From JACVRW01 sp963837445 (lineage in GTDB: Bacteria > Actinomycetota > Thermoleophilia > Solirubrobacterales > Thermoleophilaceae): 64,000 bases of DNA. The notes beneath the pieces are model-generated. The model made no database searches. It saw only the letters and a list, made by a program, of their open reading frames with translations, and was not told the origin of the DNA. The position numbers and the translations under genes were made by a program. The stretch spans positions 124,001 through 188,000 of the forward strand of contig CAWINK010000022.1 of assembly GCA_963837445.1 (NCBI GenBank). The letters run 5' to 3'. Position 1 is the first letter of the stretch. Each line of letters opens with the position of its first letter. Positions 53,301 to 60,733 of the stretch are shown here, one piece after another.

Positions 53301-54903
53301 TGATCTCCGGCCCGATCACGGCGTCGAGGCTCATCACGATCGACTCCCGGATCGGGTCGATCGCGGGGTTTGTGACCTGCGCGAACAGCTGCTTGAAGTA
53401 GGAGAACAGCGGCGGGCGCATGTCGGAGAGCACGGCCAGCGCGGTGTCGTTGCCCATCGAGCCGGTGGGCTCGGTGGCGTCACGCGCCATCGGCACGAGC
53501 GTCACGCGCAGGTCCTCCTCGCTCCAGCCAAAGGCGAGCTGCTTGGCGCGCAGCGGCTCCACGCGCGGCACGCGCGGCGTCTTCTCCGGCAGATCCTCGA
53601 GGTCCACTACGCGCTCGGCGAGCCAGCGGCCGTAGGGGCGGCGCTGTGCCAGCTCGAGCTTGATCTCGCTGTCCGGCACCACGCGCTCGCTCTCGAGGTC
53701 GACCAGGAACAGCTTGCCCGGCAGGAGCCGGCCCTTGGAGGCGATCTCCTTTGCGGGCACATCGAGCACGCCGGCCTCCGAGGCGAAGACCACCCAGCCG
53801 TCCGTGGTCACGAGCCAGCGGCCGGGCCGCAGGCCGTTGCGGTCGAGCGTGGCGCCGATCACGCGGCCGTCGCTGAAGGCCACGGCCGCCGGGCCGTCCC
53901 ACGGCTCGACGAGCGACGAGTGGTACGCGTAGAAGTCGCGCACCTCCTGCGGCAGCTCGGGCCGGCCGCGGTGAGCCTCCGGGATCAGCATCGAGATCAC
54001 GTGCTCGGGCGAGCGGCCGCCGAGCACGAGCAGCTCCATCAGGCCATCGAGTGACGCCGAGTCGGAGATGTCGTCGCGCAGCAGCGGGTGGATCTTCTCG
54101 ATGTCGTCCCCGAACTCCGGCGAGGCGAGCTGCAGCTCACGCGCGCGCATCCAGTTGCGGTTGCCGCGCAGCGTGTTGATCTCGCCGTTGTGGGCGAGCA
54201 TCCGGTACGGGTGCGCGAGCTCCCAGCTCGGGAACGTGTTCGTGGAGAAGCGGGAATGCACGACGGCGAGGCGGCTCACCACGCGCTCGTCGCGCAGGTC
54301 CGGGAAGTAGCGCGGAAGCTGCGGGGCGGTGAGCATCCCCTTGAGGACCATCGTGCGGCTGGAGAAGCTCGGGATGGCCAGCTCCTCGAGATCCGCGTGC
54401 TCGACGCCGCGGCGGATCACGTAGAGCTTGCGCTCGAAGGCGTCCTGGTCGCCGACGTCGTCGCCGGCGCCCACGAACAGCTGGGCGATGCGCGGAGCGA
54501 CCGCTCGGGCGGAGACGCCGCAGGCCGCCTCGTTCACCGGCACGTCGCGCCAGCCGAGCACCTGCTGGCCCTCGGCCTCGGCGCAGTCCTCCATGAGGCG
54601 CATGGCCGCCGTGGGGTTGCCGGGCGGCAGGAAGCAGAGGGCCACGCCGTAGCGGCCCTGCTCGGGCAGGTCGAAGCCGACCTCGGCGCGGAAGAAGGCA
54701 TCCGGGAGCTGGAACAGGATGCCCGCACCGTCCCCGGTGTCGGGGTCGGCGCCCTCAGCTCCGCGGTGCTCGAGGTGCTCGAGCGCACTCAGCGCCCGGG
54801 CCACGACCTCGTGCGAAGCGGGCGCGCGCAGCCGTGCCACGAATGCGACGCCGCAAGCGTCGTGCTCGTAGCTCGGGTCGTACAGGCCACGCGATGCCTG
54901 CAG
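50386..54903 (-). CDS. gltB: Glutamate synthase large subunit (GltB), CTG start
   Basis: A 1,505-residue ferredoxin/NADPH-type glutamate synthase joining glutamine and 2-oxoglutarate into two glutamates. The glutaminase domain begins after a short propeptide, DACGVAFVARL, where Cys becomes the N-terminal nucleophile. The FMN barrel (GGKSNTGEGGED), Fe-S cysteines (CHLNTCPVGIATQ) and the C-terminal GXGXG helix are intact. No ATG/GTG/TTG fits the family N-terminus. The in-frame CTG at 54903 (LQASRGLYDPSYEHDA) follows AGGGAGG by seven bases, so I take it as the start. It is divergent from parA. Confidence 0.92.
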   Translation of the reverse strand: MQASRGLYDPSYEHDACGVAFVARLRAPASHEVVARALSALEHLEHRGAEGADPDTGDGAGILFQLPDAFFRAEVGFDLPEQGRYGVALCFLPPGNPTAAMRLMEDCAEAEGQQVLGWRDVPVNEAACGVSARAVAPRIAQLFVGAGDDVGDQDAFERKLYVIRRGVEHADLEELAIPSFSSRTMVLKGMLTAPQLPRYFPDLRDERVVSRLAVVHSRFSTNTFPSWELAHPYRMLAHNGEINTLRGNRNWMRARELQLASPEFGDDIEKIHPLLRDDISDSASLDGLMELLVLGGRSPEHVISMLIPEAHRGRPELPQEVRDFYAYHSSLVEPWDGPAAVAFSDGRVIGATLDRNGLRPGRWLVTTDGWVVFASEAGVLDVPAKEIASKGRLLPGKLFLVDLESERVVPDSEIKLELAQRRPYGRWLAERVVDLEDLPEKTPRVPRVEPLRAKQLAFGWSEEDLRVTLVPMARDATEPTGSMGNDTALAVLSDMRPPLFSYFKQLFAQVTNPAIDPIRESIVMSLDAVIGPEINLLGETPDHCHQLVMPQPLLRSTELEKLRQVDHSVFEARTIDMTWPAAQGAQGMEERLEEMCAEASELVSRGVNIIVLSDRNLGAERVPMPALLATAAVHHHLVREGTRLQIGLVVETGQAKEIHHVACLIGYGAAAVNPYVMFESLYALHREGRLPEGMTPDEAVSRTIKAVGKGLLKILSKMGISTIRSYTGAQIFEAIGLEEQLVERHFTGTPSRVGGVGMNVLAWECLDRHARAYPAASSELLPAGGIYAWRRDGEFHGWNPETIATLQQAARGDGAADAYERFATYVNEVAVPKSSLRGLLDFNEAAEPIPLDEIQPAAEIVKRFKSGGMSLGALSPEAHETLAAGMNRLGGKSNTGEGGEDSARFADERRSSIKQVASGRFGVTVHYLVNADELQIKVAQGAKPGEGGQLPGHKVDRYIARLRHSTPGVGLISPPPHHDIYSIEDLKQLIYDLRCANPRARVSVKLVSEVGVGTVAAGVAKANADHVVIAGHDGGTGASPQASIQHAGIPWEIGIAETQQTLLRNDLRSRILVEVDGQMRTGRDVVVAAILGADEFGFSTAPLIALGCIMMRVCHLNTCPVGIATQDPELRRRFEGQPEHVVNYLFMVAEEARRIMARLGVRTIEELIGRVELLNTKQAVEHWKAQSIDLSQLLALPDNVQADTPRRCVRRPDPVLYDSIDVDLLQLCRPAIEQGRPVRLERRIENKNRAVGGLLSGEIARVHGEDGLPEGSVEVRLTGSAGQSFGAWLARGVELILDGDANDYCGKGLSGGSIVVRPPADATFAAEHNVIVGNTVLYGATSGRAFFRGLAGERFAVRNSGAITVVEGVGDHGCEYMTGGRVVVLGPTGLNFAAGMSGGIAYVYDADGGFRERCNTELVGFDAISPDESEELRGWVEEHRERTGSQVAARLLDDWQGTLNKVVKVMPHDYKRALAEQLAAEGEAEVAAAAAGPAATPGYAAGGPI

Positions 54904-54910
54904 TCTGTTA

Positions 54911-54917
54911 CCTCCCT
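54911..54917 (-). promoter_or_regulatory. Shine-Dalgarno AGGGAGG supporting a CTG start of gltB
   Basis: Minus-strand AGGGAGG, seven bases before CTG. No other start codon in frame lies between it and the conserved DACGVAF. Confidence 0.6.
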
Positions 54918-54978
54918 GTTTGCGTGGCCTGCTCGGCTCAGGCGCACGACGCGGAAACGAACGCGAAACTATAGAGCT

Positions 54979-55776
54979 ATGGCGATGCTTCCAACGGCAC
55001 AAACGATCACCGTGCTGTCCCAAAAGGGCGGGACCGGCAAGACCACCACGGTCCGCACCCTGGCGGACACCTTCCGGCGCGTGGGCCTCGAGGTCCTGGT
55101 GGCGGATTTGGACCCGCAGGGAAACCTTTCGGACTACTACGACGTGCCGGCGGACGCATCCCCGACGGTCGCCGAGGTGCTCACCGGAACGGCCAAGGCG
55201 GCGGACGCGATCCATGACGGCGTGCTGCCCGCGAACCTCGGCCTGGCCGAGGCGGAGCTGGTGCTGGCGGGGAAGATGGGTCGCGAGCTGACGCTGAAGC
55301 GGGCGCTCCGCGACCTGCGCCGCCGCTACGACCTGATCCTGATCGACTGCCCGCCGGCACTTGGGCTGCTCACGGTGAACTCGCTGGTGGCCGCGGACTA
55401 CGCCCTTATTTCGACCGAAGCGGAGTACTTCTCATTGCAAGGGGTCGAGCAGGCGCTCGAGGTCATAGAGCTTGCAAAGGAGTCTCTGCATCCAGACCTC
55501 GAGTGGATCGGCGTGGTCCTGAACATCGCCGACATGAGGCTGGTGCACGCGCGCGAGGCGCAGATCCAGCTGAAGGAGCGCTTCGGGGAGAAGGTGTTCG
55601 ACACGGTGGTGAGGCGCAGCGTGCGCTACGCGGAGTCGGCGGAGCGCGGCGTCTCGATCCTCGATTACGCCCCCGACCTGGGCGCGGACTACCTGGCGCT
55701 GGCCGGCGAGGTGCTCGATCGGCTCGGCGGCCTCGAGGAGACCCGCGAGCGGCTCGGCACGTTGACGCCGGCCTGA
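54979..55776 (+). CDS. ParA/Soj-type ATPase
   Basis: A 265-residue deviant Walker A ATPase: SQKGGTGKTTTVRTLA (residues 14-29), switch DLDPQGNLSDYYD and LILIDCPPALGLLTVNSL. The family moves DNA or protein cargo. No ParB or parS-like sequence is next to it, so it is an orphan ParA rather than clearly the chromosome-partition gene. The last 88 bases overlap, antisense, the end of an AbiEi/DUF559-type gene. It is divergent from gltB with a 75-bp gap. Confidence 0.87.
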   Translation: MAMLPTAQTITVLSQKGGTGKTTTVRTLADTFRRVGLEVLVADLDPQGNLSDYYDVPADASPTVAEVLTGTAKAADAIHDGVLPANLGLAEAELVLAGKMGRELTLKRALRDLRRRYDLILIDCPPALGLLTVNSLVAADYALISTEAEYFSLQGVEQALEVIELAKESLHPDLEWIGVVLNIADMRLVHAREAQIQLKERFGEKVFDTVVRRSVRYAESAERGVSILDYAPDLGADYLALAGEVLDRLGGLEETRERLGTLTPA

Positions 55777-56645
55777 GCGAGGTCGTCGAGCACGGCGGCC
55801 TCGTCGTCCAGAGCTTCGCTCGTGAGGCGCATGGTGCGCAGCCCGCGGCGCCATAGTCGCCGGTCACGTAGTCGATCGGCATTGAAGGTGGTGCGCGTGG
55901 TGTGCGCGGCAAGCCCGTCGAGCTCGACCACGAGGCCCGCTCGCGTCCATACGAAATCCAGTTCGTACCCGTCGACCCAGACCCCGGTCTGCGGCGGCTC
56001 GACCTTGTGGCGCTCGAGGAAGGCAAGGAACCGATCCTCCAGCTCTGATCGGGTGCGGTCGCCTGCTGCGCCGACCGCTGCCAACAGCCTTGCGCTTGCT
56101 CGGCCCGGATTGTTCTGAACTGCAGCATTGATGGCCATCAGGTCGAATTGCTGTGTGTACTCCGCCTCGGTGATCACTCTTTTCAGTGCCTGTCGCTCGA
56201 GCACGTCGGCGAGGTCGAGCAGGGTTCGCGCCAGCGTCGTGACGGGGATGCCGTGCCGCACCGTCACGTCCTCCGGCCGAAGCCGCCCAGATCTGTGGAT
56301 TCGAATCCCCTGCTGTTTCCGGCGCCCGTTCAACGACGGGACCGTCACCTCGATGTAAGCCGAGTTGCTCTGACGAAGCTGCCACAGCTGGGCGGCATCA
56401 CGATGAGAAAGCACCGCCCCGGGCCCGCACGCAAACACAGCGGCCAACAAGCGCCCCTCCAACCGGAGCCGATCATGGCCAACGGCATACACACCGCGGT
56501 AAAGACGATGTAACCGATCCGTCCGGACCCAGTCCGAAATTCCCCGCGTCCCCATGCCAAGCGCCATCAACTGGGCGCGCGTAACCACACCCCACTGCCG
56601 CCGCGCAAGGTCGCCCAGGCCGGGTCTGGCGCTTTCCGTTTCCAT
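55689..56645 (-). CDS. AbiEi-like antitoxin domain + DUF559 (PD-(D/E)XK-like) protein
   Basis: A 318-residue protein. The N-terminal winged-helix part (ARRQWGVVTRAQLMALGMG then LHRLYRGVYAVG) is the type IV antitoxin AbiEi pattern; the C-terminal part is DUF559 (YELDFVWTRAGLVVELDG, then DRLRDRRLWRRG), related to Vsr-type nucleases with the Asp/Glu acids in place. It opens METESARP inside a 48-bp palindrome. The longer frame to 56759 lacks support. No AbiEii toxin is next to it. The ORF runs 88 bases into parA antisense; the true C-terminus may be shorter. Confidence 0.78.
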   Translation of the reverse strand: METESARPGLGDLARRQWGVVTRAQLMALGMGTRGISDWVRTDRLHRLYRGVYAVGHDRLRLEGRLLAAVFACGPGAVLSHRDAAQLWQLRQSNSAYIEVTVPSLNGRRKQQGIRIHRSGRLRPEDVTVRHGIPVTTLARTLLDLADVLERQALKRVITEAEYTQQFDLMAINAAVQNNPGRASARLLAAVGAAGDRTRSELEDRFLAFLERHKVEPPQTGVWVDGYELDFVWTRAGLVVELDGLAAHTTRTTFNADRLRDRRLWRRGLRTMRLTSEALDDEAAVLDDLAQAGVNVPSRSRVSSRPPSRSSTSPASAR

Positions 56646-56669
56646 CTCGCAACGGAAAGCGCCATACCC
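56622..56669 (-). repeat. 48-bp palindromic repeat, copy 2
   Basis: Identical over all 48 bases to the reverse complement of 38046-38093. The flanks of the two copies are unrelated, so the conserved unit is just the palindrome. Here it contains the ATG and the first eight codons of the AbiEi/DUF559 gene. The two copies bracket 18.5 kb in inverted orientation. Confidence 0.85.
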
Positions 56670-56739
56670 ATCGAATTCGCCCCCTTCATTGCCGCTGTGA
56701 GCGCCGGGACGGCCGCAACGGCTAGGCTCGCCGCCCACG

Positions 56740-58167
56740 ATGTCGGAGCTGCTTTTCAAACCCGCGACGGAGCTGGCGACCCTGATTCATACGAGTCAGA
56801 TCAGCTCGTCCGAGCTGGTCGCCGCGGCGCTTGAGCGCATCGAGGCGCTTCAGCCCACCATCAACGCCTTCACCCACATCGATGCCGAAGGAGCCATGGC
56901 CGCGGCGGAGGCCATCAGCGCCGACGATCCGCGGCCGTTCGCCGGCGTTCCGATCGCCATCAAGGACACCGCGCCGGTGGCGGGGATGCCGTACACGATG
57001 GGCTCGGATGTCTTCGGTGACTTCGTCCCGGGCCACGATGCCTTCCTCGTTCGCCGAATCCGCGACGCCGGGTTTGTGATCGTCGGCAAGACCAGCATGC
57101 CCGAGTTCGGGATCCTGCCGGTGTCGGAGTCGCGGCGCTTCGGGCCGGTCCGGAACCCGTGGGACACCGACCGGACCCCCGGCGGGTCGAGCGGCGGGGC
57201 GGCTGCGGCGGTGGCCTCAGGGATGCTGCCGCTCGCCCACGGCAGCGACGGCGGTGGCTCGATCCGGATCCCGGCCTCGTGCTGCGGGCTCGTCGGGTTG
57301 AAGCCCACGCGCGGGCGGATCTCGCGCGGCCCGGACCAGGGCGACGACTTCCTGGTGCAGGACGGCGTGCTCACCAGGACCGTGGCGGAGACCGCTTCAA
57401 TGCTCGATGTACTGAGCGGCTACGAGGTCGGCGACGCGACCTGGGCCCCACCCCCTTCAGAGCCATTCGCCTCGGCGGCCGCACGCAACCCGGGCAAGCT
57501 CCGCATCGGCTACACCACAACCGCGGCGATCGAGGCCGACCTCGACCCGCTCTGCGAGCAGGCCGTTCGCGACGCCGCGCAGCTGCTCAGCGAGCTCGGG
57601 CACGACGTCGAGGAGGTCGCGGCGCCCTGGGGTGAGGAGGAGGATCTCCTCAAGGTATTCACCATGGTCTTCGGCACCCCGATCGCCATGGGCATGTTCT
57701 TCGGCGGCATGGTCACAGGACGCGAGCCGACCGAGGAGCTCGTGGAGCCGCTTTCGTGGACGATTTGGAACGGCATCCGCGAGCGAACCGCGCTCGACTA
57801 CCTGCTCGCCCGCACCCAGCTCACCGGGATCTCGCGCGGCATCATCGCGCTCTGGGAGAGCTACGACGTGGTGCTCACCCCGGGCCTCGCCGAGCGGCCC
57901 GTCGCCATCGGTGAGATCGACGCCTGTAGCGACGATCCCTGGGAGGACTTCCGCCGCTCCGGGCGCTTCACCCCCTACACCGCCATCTTCAACGTGACCG
58001 GCCAGCCCGCCATCTCGGTGCCGCTCTTCCACGGCGACGATGGGCTGCCGACCTCCGTCCAGCTCGCCGGGCGCCCCGCGGACGAGGCGACGCTCCTCTC
58101 GCTGGCCGCGCAGCTCGAAACCGCGCGGCCCTGGGCGGACCGCCGGCCCGAGCTCGCCACCGCCTAG
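56740..58167 (+). CDS. Amidase (amidase-signature family)
   Basis: A 475-residue amidase with the Ser-cisSer-Lys triad Lys75 (PIAIKDTAP), Ser150 (TPGGSSGGAAAAV) and Ser174 (SDGGGSIRIPAS). The length and C-terminal half (GQPAISVPL) match GatA-like and 6-aminohexanoate-type amidases; no GatB/GatC is adjacent, so it is not the tRNA amidotransferase. It stands alone; TAGGCT lies 11 bases before the ATG. Substrate unknown. Confidence 0.87.
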   Translation: MSELLFKPATELATLIHTSQISSSELVAAALERIEALQPTINAFTHIDAEGAMAAAEAISADDPRPFAGVPIAIKDTAPVAGMPYTMGSDVFGDFVPGHDAFLVRRIRDAGFVIVGKTSMPEFGILPVSESRRFGPVRNPWDTDRTPGGSSGGAAAAVASGMLPLAHGSDGGGSIRIPASCCGLVGLKPTRGRISRGPDQGDDFLVQDGVLTRTVAETASMLDVLSGYEVGDATWAPPPSEPFASAAARNPGKLRIGYTTTAAIEADLDPLCEQAVRDAAQLLSELGHDVEEVAAPWGEEEDLLKVFTMVFGTPIAMGMFFGGMVTGREPTEELVEPLSWTIWNGIRERTALDYLLARTQLTGISRGIIALWESYDVVLTPGLAERPVAIGEIDACSDDPWEDFRRSGRFTPYTAIFNVTGQPAISVPLFHGDDGLPTSVQLAGRPADEATLLSLAAQLETARPWADRRPELATA

Positions 58168-58209
58168 TAAGCGGCGCACCGATGGGCATCGGTGTGGAAC
58201 GCTGGATCC

Positions 58210-60666
58210 ATGCGAAATGCGCGACTCAGCACCCTCGCGGCGGCGCTGATGCTGACAGCCGGACTCGCGGCGGCCACCGGTGTCTCCTACGCCCACGAGC
58301 TCGGCCACACGACCGAGGACCACACCGTCCAGGCCGGGCCACCGCTGTTCCCAGGCTCGACCTTCGAGACCCTGATCGAGGGGCCGGGCGCACCACGAGT
58401 GGTGCGCGCGCTCGCGAACACCTCGACGCTTGCTGGCCGCGCGGATCGGCGCCACTCGCTGGCGTACCTCGCTCAGCTCACCGACTTCCAGCTCGCCGAC
58501 GAGGAGTCGCCCGCGCGGGTGGAGTTCGCAGACAAGGGCGCCGCCAGCGCCCATCGGCCGCACGAGGCCTTCCATCCGTGGGGGATCGACTACAGCTTCC
58601 GCCAGCTGAACCAGTTCACGGCGGCCAGCCCGCACGCGCAGGCCGGCGGTGCCCGGGCGCCCATGGACCTCGGACTGATCACGGGCGACCAGTCCGACAA
58701 CCAGCAGTACAACGAGACGCTGTGGGTGCGTCAGCTGATCGAGGGCGGCACCCCGCTCACGCCGAACAGCGGGATCAAGAGCGACTACGCGGAATGCCTC
58801 CCCGACAATCGCGCCGAGCTCCTGGCCCGCGAGGCCGCCGGTGAGATCCCGGACGAGCCCACGTACATGGGAGTCCAGGACTACGACGACCTCGGCTTCC
58901 AGGCCCCCGACTACTACGACCCGGACGAGCCCTTCGGCGACCAGTACGGCACGTTCCCGAACTGGCCGGGCCTCATGGACCGCGCCCAGTCGCTCATGTT
59001 CACCCCGGTCGGGCTGCGCCGCAACGGCGCGCCGGTGCCCACCTACATCTCGAACGGGAACCACGACGGCCTCGTGCAGGGCAACGAGGACGCGATCAGG
59101 GCGTTCGAGGACATCGCGACGGGCTGCTTCAAGGTGGCGCAGAGCACGTCGACGCTGCCGATCAGGCCAGAGCCGGACCCGAACCAGCTCTTCTCACCGG
59201 CGCTCGGCTTCGCGGTGCGGCCGGACGAGCCCGGGCGGCGCTTCGTGGACCGGGTGGAGCTGAAGCGGATCTACTCGTCGGGTATCCAGGAGGACGGCCA
59301 CGGCTTCGACTTCATCGACCCGGCGGAGCAGACCGCATCGGGATTCACGGCCACCTACTGGGCACGTGACCTGAAGCCGGGCATCCGCTTCATCTCGATC
59401 GACACGGTCTCCGACGGCGGCGTCGTCGAGGAGTCCTCCCAGGGCAACATCGACGACCCGCAGTTCCGCTGGCTCGAGGCCGAGCTCGAGAAGGCCGAGG
59501 CCGACGGCAAGCTCGTGGTGGCGTTCGGCCACCACCCGATCCGCAGCCTCATCTCCGACGTGCCCGACGAGGCGGCCCAGCGCTGCGCCGGCAGCTACGA
59601 CGCGAACGGCAACTACAGCGCGCCCGACGCTCACGGCCACGACGCCAACCCGGGCTGCGACCTCGACCCGCGCGCCTCCACACCGGTCCACCTCGGCGAC
59701 GACCTGAGCGGGCTGCTCAGCAGCCACCCGAATGTGATCGCGTACGTCGCGGGCCACACGCACGAGCACAAGGTGCTCGCCTGCGGCAGCGATGGCGGCT
59801 GCCCGGCCGGTGGCAACTGGTGGGAGATCAACACCTCCGCCGCCCCCGCGGACTGGCCACAGCAGAGCCGCCTGATCGAGCTGATGGAGAACGGCGACGG
59901 CACGCTCTCGATCTTCGGCACGCTGACCGACCCCGCCGCCCCGCTCGCTTTGCCGGGTAACGGCAGCTCGGCCGCGGGCTTCGGCAACGACGAGCTCGCC
60001 TCCATCAGCCACGCGCTCGGCTTCAACGACCCGCAGGTGGGCGATGGGAAGGGCGAGGGCGCGGCCCAGGACCAGAATGTCGAGCTGCTGGTGGACGACC
60101 CGCGGACGGCGACGATCAGGGGCACGTCCGGCAACGACTTGATCCGCGGCACGCCGGGCAACGACGTGATTCTCTGCGGGGCCGGCGACGACGTCGTGGA
60201 GACCGGAGACGGTGACGACGTGATCCGGTGCGGGCCCGGCGACGACACCGTGAGGTCGGGCCGCGGCAACGACCGCGTGAGCGGCGGCTCAGGCGACGAC
60301 CGGCTGTTCGGCGGCCCCGGGAACGACCGCCTCTTCGGACGCACAGGTTCGGACCGGATCCGTGGTCACACAGGTAACGACCTGACCGTCGGCGGCCCGG
60401 GATTGGACCGTATGTTGGGTGGCCGCGGACGTGATCGCATGCACGGCGGCCCTGGCAACGACTCGATGGAGGGCGGTAGGGCGAGCGATCGCATGCGGGG
60501 CAACGGCGGAGCGGATCCGATGGCGGGTGGCGCCGGCGCTGACCGCATGTTCGGCGGCCGCGGCCGTGACCGGCTCGCGGGCCAGCGCGGAAACGACCTC
60601 CTCATCGGGGGCGCCGGCCGCGACCGGCTCTTCGGCGGCCCGGGGCGTGACCGCCGGCGGCAGTAG
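58210..60666 (+). CDS. Secreted metallophosphoesterase (TIGR03767-like) with RTX tail
   Basis: An 818-residue exported enzyme. Signal MRNARLSTLAAALMLTAGLAAATGVSY, then the metallophosphoesterase motifs LAQLTDFQLADE, ITGDQSDNQQYN, NGNHDG, AFGHHPIRS and AGHTHEHK. The last 181 residues are 20 nine-residue RTX-type units (GGxGxDxxx; for instance GGPGNDRLF), which in known proteins bind calcium and aid secretion. Many units have Arg after the Asp, an unusual feature. The length of the catalytic part fits the PPA1498-type family. It is followed 67 bases later by a paralog without the tail. Confidence 0.85.
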   Translation: MRNARLSTLAAALMLTAGLAAATGVSYAHELGHTTEDHTVQAGPPLFPGSTFETLIEGPGAPRVVRALANTSTLAGRADRRHSLAYLAQLTDFQLADEESPARVEFADKGAASAHRPHEAFHPWGIDYSFRQLNQFTAASPHAQAGGARAPMDLGLITGDQSDNQQYNETLWVRQLIEGGTPLTPNSGIKSDYAECLPDNRAELLAREAAGEIPDEPTYMGVQDYDDLGFQAPDYYDPDEPFGDQYGTFPNWPGLMDRAQSLMFTPVGLRRNGAPVPTYISNGNHDGLVQGNEDAIRAFEDIATGCFKVAQSTSTLPIRPEPDPNQLFSPALGFAVRPDEPGRRFVDRVELKRIYSSGIQEDGHGFDFIDPAEQTASGFTATYWARDLKPGIRFISIDTVSDGGVVEESSQGNIDDPQFRWLEAELEKAEADGKLVVAFGHHPIRSLISDVPDEAAQRCAGSYDANGNYSAPDAHGHDANPGCDLDPRASTPVHLGDDLSGLLSSHPNVIAYVAGHTHEHKVLACGSDGGCPAGGNWWEINTSAAPADWPQQSRLIELMENGDGTLSIFGTLTDPAAPLALPGNGSSAAGFGNDELASISHALGFNDPQVGDGKGEGAAQDQNVELLVDDPRTATIRGTSGNDLIRGTPGNDVILCGAGDDVVETGDGDDVIRCGPGDDTVRSGRGNDRVSGGSGDDRLFGGPGNDRLFGRTGSDRIRGHTGNDLTVGGPGLDRMLGGRGRDRMHGGPGNDSMEGGRASDRMRGNGGADPMAGGAGADRMFGGRGRDRLAGQRGNDLLIGGAGRDRLFGGPGRDRRRQ
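60121..60663 (+). repeat. RTX-type nonapeptide repeat region (27-bp units)
   Basis: Twenty in-frame 27-bp units encode GGxGxDxxx-like repeats with the first units closest to the calcium consensus (GTSGNDLIR) and later ones Arg-rich (GGRGRDRMH). Confidence 0.85.
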
Positions 60667-60722
60667 CCGGATCAGAGAAAATTCACTGCGGTAACCGGCG
60701 CAAAAAAACATCGACGTTTGTG

Positions 60723-60728
60723 TACCCT
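60723..60728 (+). promoter_or_regulatory. -10 element TACCCT of the second metallophosphoesterase
   Basis: TACCCT ends five bases before the ATG at 60734, suggesting separate, perhaps leaderless, transcription of the second paralog. Confidence 0.4.
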
Positions 60729-60733
60729 GATTT

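Noticed and set aside
54088..54978. Plus-strand frame extending parA upstream through gltB
   Set aside because: It is antisense to conserved gltB domains; MAMLPTAQTITVLSQKGG is a complete ParA N-terminus.
56646..56759. Upstream extension of the AbiEi/DUF559 gene
   Set aside because: The added residues show no conservation-like pattern, and the ATG at 56645 starts just before the winged-helix domain.
60121..60663. Regular 27-bp repeats resembling a CRISPR-like or minisatellite array
   Set aside because: The repeats are contiguous, in frame and encode RTX nonapeptides; there are no unique spacers.
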